Positions 7,660 through 13,926 of a DNA stretch of 13,926 bases are shown here, one piece after another. The stretch is from Deltaproteobacteria bacterium (GTDB lineage Bacteria > Desulfobacterota > Binatia > UBA9968). The first letter of the stretch is position 1. Every line of letters begins with the position of its first letter. The position numbers were made by a program, and so were the translations under genes. The notes beneath the pieces are model-generated. The model worked only from the letters and a program-made list of their open reading frames with translations. It did no database searches and was not told the DNA's origin. The DNA lies in the NCBI GenBank assembly GCA_005878685.1, contig VBLN01000075.1, positions 10,932 through 24,857 of the forward strand, in the 5' to 3' direction.

Positions 7660-9033
7660 ATGCTTGAGAAGAAGCACCGGGTCCATTTTGTCGGGATCGG
7701 TGGAGTTGGCATGAGTGGCATCGCCGAGGTGCTGTTGAACTTGGGTTATTTTGTGAGCGGTTCGGACCTGCGCGAAAGCGAAGCGACCCAGAGGCTGCGC
7801 TCTTTAGGCGCTCAAATCTCCCTTGGGCATCGCGAGGCCAATCTGGTTGCAAAGCCTTCGGTCGTGGTGATCTCCACGGCGGTCAAGTTCTCCAACCCTG
7901 AAGTATTAGAGGCGCGCCGGCTGCACATCCCTGTCATTCCGCGCGCCGAGATGCTGGCCGAGCTGATGCGCATGAAGTATGGCGTGGCGGTGGCAGGCAG
8001 CCATGGAAAGACCACGACCACATCGATGATCGCCGCGGTGCTGAGCGCTGCGGGCATGGATCCCACAATGGTGATCGGCGGGAGATTACGCTCGCTTGGA
8101 AGCAACGCCAAATTGGGACAAGGGGATATTTTGGTGGCTGAGGCGGATGAGAGCGACGGAACTTTTCTGCTGCTCTCTCCGACCGTCGCGGTCGTCACCA
8201 ATATCGATCGCGAGCATATGGATTTTCATCAGACGATGGATCGCCTGATGGAGAGCTTTCTCGCTTTCATCAATAAGGTGCCGTTCTATGGATTGTCGGT
8301 CTTGTGCCTCGATCATCCTAACGTGAGAGCGCTTCTTCCCAAGGTGAGAAAGCGTTTTACCACCTACGGTTTCTCGCCGGAGGCCGATTTTTGCGCCCGA
8401 GATCTACAAATCCATGGCATGGAGGTCCGGTTCTCCGTAATCCATGGGTCGAAGTGCCTAGGAGAGCTAAAGCTCCACTTGCCGGGGCGTCACAGCGCCG
8501 CGAATGCTTTAGCCGCAGTCGCCGTGGCGCAGGAGCTAGAGATTCCATTTTCGCACGTTGCGACGGCATTGGAATCGTTCACAGGTATTCATCGCCGCTT
8601 TGAGATCAAAGGAGAGCTCCGCGAGGTCATGGTGATCGACGATTACGGGCACCATCCGGTGGAGGTTGAGGCGACGATTAGCGCCATTCGAGATGGCTGG
8701 AAGCGTCCTCTCACGGTTGTTTTTCAACCTCACCGCTACACTCGAACCCGGGATCTCTTTGACGACTTTTTGATTTCCTTTGAGGGCACAGATCGCCTGA
8801 TCCTGACGGAAATCTACGAGGCGGGCGAGGAGGCGATCCCCGGAATCAGCGGTGAAGCCCTTTATCAGGCTGTTAAGCGGAGGGGGCACCTCGATATCGA
8901 ATTTATTCCTGACAAAACGGAGATTGCAAAGCGCCTAGCGTCGAAGGTCAAGAGCGGCGACATCGTCTTAACTCTGGGAGCGGGAGATATCTACAAAGTA
9001 GGAGAAGAGCTCATTGAGATCTTGCGGCAATAA
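7660..9033 (+). CDS. murC: UDP-MurNAc : L-alanine ligase MurC
   Basis: MurC adds the first stem-peptide residue to UDP-MurNAc in the cytoplasm. Visible motifs are the N-terminal GIGGVGMSG (12-20), the P-loop GSHGKTTTT (113-121), EADESDGTF (161-169), H186 in NIDREHMDF, R313 in HRRFE, DDYGHHP (327-333), QPHRYTRT (356-363) and LGAGDIY (439-445). The length of 457 is normal for the shorter, non-enteric MurC type. The ATG at 7660 fits the family N-terminus, although no good Shine-Dalgarno sequence precedes it. One deviation stands out: the usual H-N-x-x-N motif reads HSAAN (278-282), with serine in place of the first asparagine. The rest of the enzyme looks intact. murB follows after 8 bases. Confidence 0.97.
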   Translation: MLEKKHRVHFVGIGGVGMSGIAEVLLNLGYFVSGSDLRESEATQRLRSLGAQISLGHREANLVAKPSVVVISTAVKFSNPEVLEARRLHIPVIPRAEMLAELMRMKYGVAVAGSHGKTTTTSMIAAVLSAAGMDPTMVIGGRLRSLGSNAKLGQGDILVAEADESDGTFLLLSPTVAVVTNIDREHMDFHQTMDRLMESFLAFINKVPFYGLSVLCLDHPNVRALLPKVRKRFTTYGFSPEADFCARDLQIHGMEVRFSVIHGSKCLGELKLHLPGRHSAANALAAVAVAQELEIPFSHVATALESFTGIHRRFEIKGELREVMVIDDYGHHPVEVEATISAIRDGWKRPLTVVFQPHRYTRTRDLFDDFLISFEGTDRLILTEIYEAGEEAIPGISGEALYQAVKRRGHLDIEFIPDKTEIAKRLASKVKSGDIVLTLGAGDIYKVGEELIEILRQ

Positions 9034-9041
9034 AAAGGATC

Positions 9042-9977
9042 ATGACTCAGGAGCAGTTCATCCGAGAACTCAGACTCATCGCCGGATTGGCGGTGAAAGT
9101 TCACGAGCCTCTGGCACGCTATACCTCGATCAAGGTCGGCGGTCCGGCGGACTATTTTCTCGAGGTGGAGAAGGCTCAAGCGTTGCTCCAGACGCTCAGC
9201 CTGCTGCGCGACCACAAGGTCCCTTTTTCCCTTCTCGGCAATGGAAGCAATGTGCTGGTAAGCGATCTTGGAGTGCGGGGAGCCGTCATCCGTTTGGGAA
9301 AAGAGTTTAGACAGATTGAGTGGCAAGAGATGGAGCAAGGCGTTTGGGTTGCTGTAGGCGCTGCCTATCCTGTGGCTCAATTGGTTCGGCAGGCAGCCCG
9401 CAGGGGATATGGCGGCTTGGAGTTCGCCGAAGGCATACCCGGAAGCGTCGGTGGAGCGCTGGTGATGAATGCCGGGGCCTATGGCTCTGAGATGGAAAAG
9501 ATCGTGGAGCGAGTCGAGGCCGTTACAAATATTGGAGAACCGGTCGGCTTTAACCGGGAGGAGATGATCTTTTCCTATCGTGATTCCCATCTCCCATCGG
9601 GGATCATCGTGACGAGAGTTACCTTGCGGCTTTTGAAGGCAAAGGTCGAAGACGTGGGCTTGAAAGTGCAGGAGTTGGTGCAAAGGCGAAAAAAAAGCCA
9701 ACCCTCTGGCCATCCCAATTCCGGCTCGATGTTCCGCAATCCTCCCGGGGATTTTGCCGGCCGGTTGATTGAGGCTGCAGGTCTTAAGGGAAGAAGGATG
9801 GGCCGTGCGGCGATCTCCGATCGGCACGCGAATTTCATTGTCAATCTGGGAGGCGCGAAGGCCGAGGAGGTGAGGGGACTCATGGAGATCGCCCAGGCTG
9901 AAGTGAAGAAAAAATTCGGCGTGAAGCTTCAACCTGAGGTCCGGTTCTTAGGGGAGTGGCCGACTAGAGAGACATGA
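9042..9977 (+). CDS. murB: UDP-N-acetylenolpyruvoylglucosamine reductase MurB
   Basis: MurB is an FAD-dependent cytoplasmic reductase that turns enolpyruvyl-UDP-GlcNAc into UDP-MurNAc, the substrate of the adjacent murC product. FAD-binding features include TSIKVGGPADYF (28-39), LGNGSNVLVSD (65-75) and GLEFAEGIPGSVGGAL (125-140). Catalytic candidates are R180 in SYRDS, the proton-donating serine S229 in NSGSMFRNP, and E299 in LQPEVRFLG. The 311-residue length and lack of an extra insert before the C-terminal domain fit the type II class, as in Bacillus or Staphylococcus, rather than the longer E. coli type. AAGGA at 9035-9039 is unusually close to the ATG at 9042, but no better start is visible. 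The stop TGA overlaps the ftsQ ATG in ATGA. Confidence 0.96.
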   Translation: MTQEQFIRELRLIAGLAVKVHEPLARYTSIKVGGPADYFLEVEKAQALLQTLSLLRDHKVPFSLLGNGSNVLVSDLGVRGAVIRLGKEFRQIEWQEMEQGVWVAVGAAYPVAQLVRQAARRGYGGLEFAEGIPGSVGGALVMNAGAYGSEMEKIVERVEAVTNIGEPVGFNREEMIFSYRDSHLPSGIIVTRVTLRLLKAKVEDVGLKVQELVQRRKKSQPSGHPNSGSMFRNPPGDFAGRLIEAAGLKGRRMGRAAISDRHANFIVNLGGAKAEEVRGLMEIAQAEVKKKFGVKLQPEVRFLGEWPTRET

Positions 9978-10804
9978 AGATCTTTCTCCACAGAGAGAAC
10001 AAAAAGAGCGCTAAACAGAGCGGGCGGAGACGCCTTCGTCTCTGGTCCGCTGTTTTAGTGCTCCTCTGCTTCCTTGTGTTTCTCTACGTGGATCGAGTTC
10101 AGGTGGCGCAGGTCACAGTTCGTGTCCGCGATTTCTTTCTTTATCATCCCTATTTTTCCGTTCAGGAGATCCAGGTGAGAGGGGGCGAGAAGATCGGTGG
10201 GAGTGAGATTGTGGCTATGGCGGGATTGACCCACGGGATGAGCATCTGGAAGATCGATTCGGAGGGGATAGAAGGGAAGGTGGGAAGGCATCCTTGGGTC
10301 AAGCATGTCTTGGTGCGGCGGGAATTTCCCCATCGCGTCGTCATTGAGGTCGAAGAGAGATCCCCTAAAGCGAGCGTGATTATGGGGAAGCTTTATTACG
10401 TCGATGCCGAGGGGTTTGTCTTCAAAGAGATCGGAGAGGGTGAAAGAGCCGATTTTCCGCTGCTAACCGGATTGCGGCAGGCGGAACTCGCCGCGCGCGC
10501 CTACTCTGCGCGGCAAAAGATTCAGGAGGCGCTGCGGCTTGCCGATTTGATGAGCCGATCCTCTCTGCCGCTCTCTGAAATTCATTTCAATTCCGGCGGC
10601 GGCATCGTTCTATATCCCATGGCTTATTCGATCGCTCTCCATTTTGGTTGGGGCGATTGGGATGAAAAGATCAAGCGTCTTCAGCGGATCTTGGAGGTAT
10701 GGAATGGGAGAGAGAATCGGCTTGCAACATTAGATCTGAGGTTTCGCGACCAGGTGGTCGCACAACTGAAAAAGGTTCAAGGATCAAAAAGGTTGAAGGG
10801 TTAA
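9974..10804 (+). CDS. ftsQ: Cell division protein FtsQ (POTRA-domain divisome subunit)
   Basis: FtsQ is a bitopic inner-membrane protein that links early cytoplasmic and late periplasmic divisome components through FtsB and FtsL. The sequence shows a basic cytoplasmic N-terminus (residues 1-22, rich in K/R), one transmembrane helix (about 24-39), a POTRA domain (about 61-130, beginning YFSVQEIQVRG and including HPWVKHVLVRREFP), and a following FtsQ/DivIB-type beta domain to about 260. The length of 276 equals that of E. coli FtsQ. The ATG at 9974 overlaps the murB stop, suggesting translational coupling. The last 11 codons, from K266, lie in a repeat tract that also contains the TAA, so the native C-terminus may have been altered by the repeat. 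No ddl gene separates it from murB. Confidence 0.92.
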   Translation: MKIFLHRENKKSAKQSGRRRLRLWSAVLVLLCFLVFLYVDRVQVAQVTVRVRDFFLYHPYFSVQEIQVRGGEKIGGSEIVAMAGLTHGMSIWKIDSEGIEGKVGRHPWVKHVLVRREFPHRVVIEVEERSPKASVIMGKLYYVDAEGFVFKEIGEGERADFPLLTGLRQAELAARAYSARQKIQEALRLADLMSRSSLPLSEIHFNSGGGIVLYPMAYSIALHFGWGDWDEKIKRLQRILEVWNGRENRLATLDLRFRDQVVAQLKKVQGSKRLKG

Positions 10805-10817
10805 AGGGTCGAAGGGA
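10769..10817 (+). repeat. G/A-rich repeat tract at the 3' end of ftsQ
   Basis: AAAAAGGTT occurs at 10769-10777 and 10786-10794 (period 17). It is followed by degenerate 7-8 base units GAAGGGTT, AAAGGGTC and GAAGGG up to about 10817. The tract encodes the final residues of FtsQ, from K266, spans the TAA and continues into the gap before ftsA. It is strongly purine-biased on the + strand, unlike the neighbouring coding sequence. Its unit differs from the two repeat kinds seen in murE. Confidence 0.65.
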
Positions 10818-10838
10818 TAGGCGATGACTGCAGCAGCA

Positions 10839-10886
10839 GAATTTAAGATGACGGACCTCAAATCCGAGATCTGCCATTTGAAATTC
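10839..10886 (+). repeat. Imperfect AT-rich palindrome upstream of ftsA
   Basis: GAATTT at 10839-10844 pairs with AAATTC at 10881-10886. Between them lie CTCAAATCCGAG and a central AGATCT (10867-10872), so the 48-base element is an imperfect palindrome. Together with the preceding G/A-rich tract it fills most of the 10805-10907 gap, leaving about 20 bases with the ftsA ribosome site. In composition it resembles the repeat inside murE. I see no convincing sigma-70 promoter in the gap. A 21-codon ORF at 10824-10889 is repeat-derived and is not called a gene. Confidence 0.55.
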
Positions 10887-10907
10887 TGAGCGAGGCGAAG
10901 AAGGGCT

Positions 10908-12134
10908 ATGAGCAAGAAGAACAGCATTATCGTAGGACTGGATATCGGGACCTCTAAGGTCTGCGCGGTCGTAGGAGAGATGACGGACCGGGGATTAGAG
11001 GTCATAGGCGTGGGGTCTCACCCTTCTCAAGGTTTGCGCAAGGGAGTGGTGATCAATATCGAGAGCACCGTGGAGTCCATCAAGAAGGCCGTCGAGGAGG
11101 CGGAGCTGATGGCGGGGTGTGAGGTCAATTCTGTCTTCACGGGAATCGCCGGCGGTCACATTAAGGGCTTTAACAGCCACGGCATTGTCGCCGTGAAGAA
11201 TAAAGAGGTCACGCAGCGCGATCTTGAGCGGGTCATCGACGCGGCCAAGGCTGTGGCCATTCCGATGGATCGTGAAGTGCTGCACATCCTGCCGCAGGAA
11301 TACATCATCGATGATCAAGACGGGATCAAAGAACCCTTAGGCATGTCGGGAGTCCGCCTGGAAGCCAAGGTCCACATATGCACCGGGGCGGTCACATCGG
11401 CTCAGAACATCGTCAAGTGCTGCAACCGAACCGGCCTCAATGTCGCGGATATCGTGCTGGAGCCTTTAGCCTCTGCAGAAGCGGTCCTGACCCCGGAGGA
11501 GAGAGAGTTAGGGGTCGCCCTGGTAGACATGGGCGGGGGCACAACCGACATCGCGCTTTTTCACGACGGCGCGGTCAAGCACACGGCCGTTTTGGCTATC
11601 GGCGGAAACCATCTTACGGGCGACATCGCCGCAGGGCTTAGGACCCCGGTCGCCGAAGCGGAGCGGATCAAGCAGCGATACGGCTGCGCGCGGACCTCGA
11701 TGGTGACGAAAGATGAACGGGTCGAGGTGCCGAACGTAGCTGGGAGGAATTCCCGGACGCTCTCGCGCCAGATCTTATGCGAGATCATCGAGCCTCGTCT
11801 GGATGAAATCTTCCAACTGATTCTTCGAGAGATCATTAAGTCAGGCTACGAGGGCTCGCTCGCGTCGGGCGTCGTAATGACCGGCGGGTCGACGCTGCTT
11901 CCCGGGACGATCGAGATGGCCGAGCAGGTCTTCGGCATGCCGGTGCGGCTTGGAGTCCCGACCCACGTGGGCGGATTGATCGACGTGGTTTCAAGCCCCA
12001 TTTATGCCACTGGCGTCGGCTTGGTTCTCTACGGCATGAAGCGGCTGGATAAAAACTTCTTCCGCATTCGGGACGACAATCTCTTTCATAAGGTCAGGAC
12101 TCGAATAGTCGATTGGTTCAGTGAATTTTTTTAG
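10908..12134 (+). CDS. ftsA: Cell division protein FtsA (actin-like FtsZ membrane tether)
   Basis: FtsA is an actin-fold ATPase that anchors FtsZ filaments to the inner membrane and recruits later division proteins. ATP-binding motifs are GLDIGTSK (10-17), VDMGGGTTD (206-214) and VMTGGSTLLPG (323-333). The FtsA-specific 1C/SHS2 subdomain falls at about 83-160. The extreme C-terminus RTRIVDWFSEFF (397-408) is the amphipathic membrane-targeting helix, preceded by a linker. The length of 408 is normal. The ATG at 10908 is preceded by a purine-rich AAGAAGGG, rather close to the start. The 103-base leader, mostly repeat, separates it from ftsQ, so it is either read through from the upstream genes or driven by a promoter I cannot identify. 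Confidence 0.97.
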   Translation: MSKKNSIIVGLDIGTSKVCAVVGEMTDRGLEVIGVGSHPSQGLRKGVVINIESTVESIKKAVEEAELMAGCEVNSVFTGIAGGHIKGFNSHGIVAVKNKEVTQRDLERVIDAAKAVAIPMDREVLHILPQEYIIDDQDGIKEPLGMSGVRLEAKVHICTGAVTSAQNIVKCCNRTGLNVADIVLEPLASAEAVLTPEERELGVALVDMGGGTTDIALFHDGAVKHTAVLAIGGNHLTGDIAAGLRTPVAEAERIKQRYGCARTSMVTKDERVEVPNVAGRNSRTLSRQILCEIIEPRLDEIFQLILREIIKSGYEGSLASGVVMTGGSTLLPGTIEMAEQVFGMPVRLGVPTHVGGLIDVVSSPIYATGVGLVLYGMKRLDKNFFRIRDDNLFHKVRTRIVDWFSEFF

Positions 12135-12154
12135 GAACGCAAAAAAATTCTTTT

Positions 12155-12161
12155 AAGGAGG
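12155..12161 (+). promoter_or_regulatory. Strong ribosome binding site for ftsZ
   Basis: AAGGAGG sits 7 bases before the ftsZ ATG at 12169 and is the best Shine-Dalgarno match in the window. It fits the high FtsZ-to-FtsA ratio bacteria need, with the difference set at translation in a shared transcript. The 34-base ftsA-ftsZ gap also contains an A-run but no terminator. Confidence 0.88.
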
Positions 12162-12168
12162 AAAGCGT

Positions 12169-13359
12169 ATGTTTGAGCTTTTAGAGCAAGTCAGTCTAGG
12201 CGCGCGGATCAAGGTGATCGGCGTCGGAGGTGGAGGCGGAAATGCCGTCAACACCATGATTGCGGCCAAGTTGGCTGGAGTCGATTTTATGGTGGCCAAT
12301 ACCGACGTCCAGGCCATCGAGGCGAACCGCGCCTCAGTCAAGATTCAGCTCGGGGAGAAAATCACGAAGGGGCTAGGAGCCGGCGCGAACCCCGAGATCG
12401 GACGGCGCGCGGCCCAGGAGGACCAGGATAGAATTCGCGAGTGTTTGGCCGGAGCCGATATGATCTTCATCACCGCCGGAATGGGAGGCGGGACCGGGAC
12501 CGGAGGGGCGCCCGTGATCGCGCAGATTGCCCGAGAAGCCGGGGCACTGACAGTCGGAGTGGTGACCAAGCCTTTCCCCTTCGAAGGCAAAAAAAGGATG
12601 CGCCAGGCCGAAGAGGGAATCCGGGAACTCAAACAGAGTGTGGATACTTTGATCGTGATTCCGAATCAGCGGCTCTTGAGCATCGCGGCGAAGACCACCA
12701 CAATGCTGGATGCCTTTCATAAAGCCGATGATATCTTATTCCAGGCCGTACGCGGCATCTCCGATCTGATCATCACACCTGGTCTCATCAACCTCGATTT
12801 TGCCGATGTCCGTACCGTGATGTGTGAGATGGGAATGGCGATGATGGGTGCAGCCTCAGCGTCGGGCGAGAATCGGGCCGTGGAAGCGGCACAGAAGGCG
12901 ATCTCCAGCCCGTTACTGGAGGACATCTCGATCCATGGAGCCAGAGGGGTTCTCATCAATATAACTGGCGCAGCGGATTTGGGCCTGCATGAAGTGAACG
13001 AGGCGGCTACATTGATTCAGGAAGAGGCCCATGACGACGCCAATATCATCTTCGGGGCGGTGATCGACGAAAGGCTAAAGGACGAAATTCGTATCACCGT
13101 GATCGCCACCGGCTTCGGCGAGAAAGAAGAGCGCAAGCCCGCTCTCGGAGGTATGTCTAACGCCAACATGGCGCGGGGAAGGAAGGTCGTCCACCTGGGC
13201 ACGATCGTGGACGACCTTAACGTGCCGACCTGGGAGCGGAAAAAGAAAGAGAGCGGCGAGGTAGAGACGGTGACGCTGGATAAGGCGAGCATGCAGTTTA
13301 GCCCGGACGATGAGGATCGCCTCGATATCCCGACGTTCTTAAGGCGACAGATGGACTAA
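12169..13359 (+). CDS. ftsZ: Cell division protein FtsZ (tubulin-like GTPase)
   Basis: FtsZ polymerises at midcell into the ring that organises septal wall synthesis. The N-terminal GTPase domain shows [13 protein letters not shown] (16-28), the tubulin signature MGGGTGTG (106-113) and the guanine-ring and sugar-contacting segments that follow. The T7 synergy loop is NLDFADVR (208-215), supplying the catalytic aspartates D210 and D213 to the neighbouring subunit. The globular core ends at about residue 317. A linker of about 65 residues leads to the conserved C-terminal peptide [12 protein letters not shown] (383-394), which binds FtsA. The length of 396 is normal (E. coli 383). It is the last gene of the cluster; no T-tailed hairpin is obvious downstream. 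Confidence 0.99.
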   Translation: MFELLEQVSLGARIKVIGVGGGGGNAVNTMIAAKLAGVDFMVANTDVQAIEANRASVKIQLGEKITKGLGAGANPEIGRRAAQEDQDRIRECLAGADMIFITAGMGGGTGTGGAPVIAQIAREAGALTVGVVTKPFPFEGKKRMRQAEEGIRELKQSVDTLIVIPNQRLLSIAAKTTTMLDAFHKADDILFQAVRGISDLIITPGLINLDFADVRTVMCEMGMAMMGAASASGENRAVEAAQKAISSPLLEDISIHGARGVLINITGAADLGLHEVNEAATLIQEEAHDDANIIFGAVIDERLKDEIRITVIATGFGEKEERKPALGGMSNANMARGRKVVHLGTIVDDLNVPTWERKKKESGEVETVTLDKASMQFSPDDEDRLDIPTFLRRQMD

Positions 13360-13810
13360 CAGTTCGCTTGGCAGCTTCTTTCCGTGATACCAATGTAGGA
13401 GAAGACAGGCCATAGCGCCCATGAGCCGCTACGCGTTCACGCTTCGCAAGTACCTAGTCACCGTCAAAGCCGCCGTGCGTGACGGGAACTCGCATTTGTT
13501 GGACCACCTGCTCAACGACTTCCTGGTTTGCGATGACGGGGTGATCGCGAAGATCAGAAGGGAGAAACAAGTTCACCATCAGGGTCTGCGACTCGTTAGT
13601 AAGCCGCAGACATGGCACCAGTATTCTCTCGCCTTCATAGAAGGCGAAAAAGAGTCCGCCCGGTACAGCAAAGCAACGGTGCGCTAGCGCGCCCCGCTGC
13701 CCTATACAAGTAGTGTGTCGGCGCTGTAATTCAGCGGGCTCCCGGTCCTCCTGCGAACATGGCGGAAGACTGAGACCGTAACCGATCCTATTCTGCAAAA
13801 TTAATCGCGC
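13360..13810. other. Intergenic stretch with two overlapping antisense ORFs, no recognised gene
   Basis: Between ftsZ and the convergent minus-strand gene lie about 450 bases. A + strand ORF of 88 codons (13421-13687) and a minus-strand TTG-started ORF of 114 codons (13454-13798) overlap almost completely. I recognise neither product and neither has a clear ribosome site. The minus-strand reading, containing GGLFFAFYEGERILVP, is slightly more protein-like, so a decayed gene or fragment is possible. Small inverted repeats are present: GCGCTAGCGC (13681-13690), CGCCTT/AAGGCG (13630-13635 and 13641-13646) and CCCGCTG/CAGCGGG (13693-13699 and 13732-13738). None has a T-tract that would make a classic terminator. 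Confidence 0.5.
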
Positions 13811-13926
13811 TTACTCCCAGCCGTTGCGCCAATAGAAACACATTCGCTCGATATTGCCGGGAAGAAATTCGTCGTAGCGGCCCCACTTTTCGTATTTCGG
13901 GAGTTTGACTTCCTTCATCGCGTCGT
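13811..13926 (-). CDS. C-terminal end of an unidentified minus-strand protein (partial)
   Basis: On the minus strand a frame is open from the window edge to a TAA at 13811-13813, encoding 37 visible residues ending in KWGRYDEFLPGNIERMCFYW followed by RNGWE. The fragment is rich in aromatic and charged residues and reads like a true conserved C-terminus. The style K-L-P-K-Y-x-x-W-x-x-Y-x-x-F-L-P-x-N-I-E recalls the last helices of some metallo-beta-lactamase-fold hydrolases. That is a recollection from pattern only and is weak. The gene converges on ftsZ and is not part of the dcw operon. Its 5' part lies beyond the window. Confidence 0.65.
   Translation of the reverse strand, partial: DAMKEVKLPKYEKWGRYDEFLPGNIERMCFYWRNGWE

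Noticed and set aside
8991..9932. Minus-strand ORF of 313 codons lying over murB
   Set aside because: It is the antisense shadow of a clearly real murB with all catalytic motifs; its translation shows no recognisable domain, and long antisense ORFs are common in GC-rich coding DNA.
10793..10821. Possible promoter (TTGAAG, then GATAGG at about 17 bases) before ftsA
   Set aside because: The -10 match is poor and the sequence is part of the repeat tract, so chance similarity is the better explanation.
10824..10889. 21-codon ORF in the ftsQ-ftsA gap
   Set aside because: It coincides with the AT-rich palindrome, has no ribosome site, and its peptide is simply the translated repeat.
13630..13646. 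CGCCTT-CATAG-AAGGCG hairpin as a terminator between convergent genes
   Set aside because: No T-tract follows on either strand and the stem is only six pairs; it lies inside the antisense ORF pair and may be chance.
1..13926. CRISPR array, tRNA, rRNA, insertion sequence or phage genes
   Set aside because: I looked on both strands and saw no regularly spaced repeat-spacer pattern, no cloverleaf-like sequence and no transposase or integrase motifs.

Overview
This window is most of a division and cell-wall (dcw) cluster from a Gram-negative-type, meso-diaminopimelate-using bacterium. Eleven complete genes read on the + strand in the order murE, murF, mraY, murD, ftsW, murG, murC, murB, ftsQ, ftsA, ftsZ. 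The order, the DNPR signature in MurE, the MraY and FtsA sequence style and the [13 protein letters not shown] FtsZ tail point to a deltaproteobacterium-like lineage (Desulfobacterota, Myxococcota, Binatota or NC10 sense). That placement is a judgement from protein style, not the result of a search.

Layout. Bases 2-58 look like the last codons of the preceding gene, probably a division transpeptidase (FtsI/PBP) ending in a PASTA-like segment. From 64 to 10804, nine genes are packed with gaps of 2-14 bases or 4-base ATGA overlaps (murD/ftsW and murB/ftsQ), so they are almost certainly one transcription unit. ftsA follows after 102 bases that are largely repeat sequence. ftsZ follows 34 bases later behind a textbook AAGGAGG ribosome binding site. 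After ftsZ come about 450 bases with no gene I can recognise, then the 3' end of a minus-strand gene converging on ftsZ.

Function. MurC, MurD, MurE and MurF are the four ATP-dependent ligases that build the UDP-MurNAc pentapeptide. MurB makes the UDP-MurNAc that MurC uses. MraY and MurG make lipid I and lipid II at the inner membrane. FtsW polymerises lipid II at the septum. FtsQ, FtsA and FtsZ are divisome scaffold, membrane tether and cytoskeleton. A ddl gene, often found between murB and ftsQ in related clusters, is absent there.

Unexpected structure. No new multi-gene system is visible. The notable features are small. Four short degenerate repeat tracts of three kinds sit inside or at the edges of these essential genes: an in-frame AT-rich tract inside murE, a GCTGATAGC-type tract across the murE/murF junction, and a GAAGGGT-type tract plus an AT-rich palindrome between ftsQ and ftsA. 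They look like interspersed genomic repeats. Separately, MurF and MurC each deviate at an asparagine pair normally invariant in Mur ligases, and MurF also has a six-residue deletion there.
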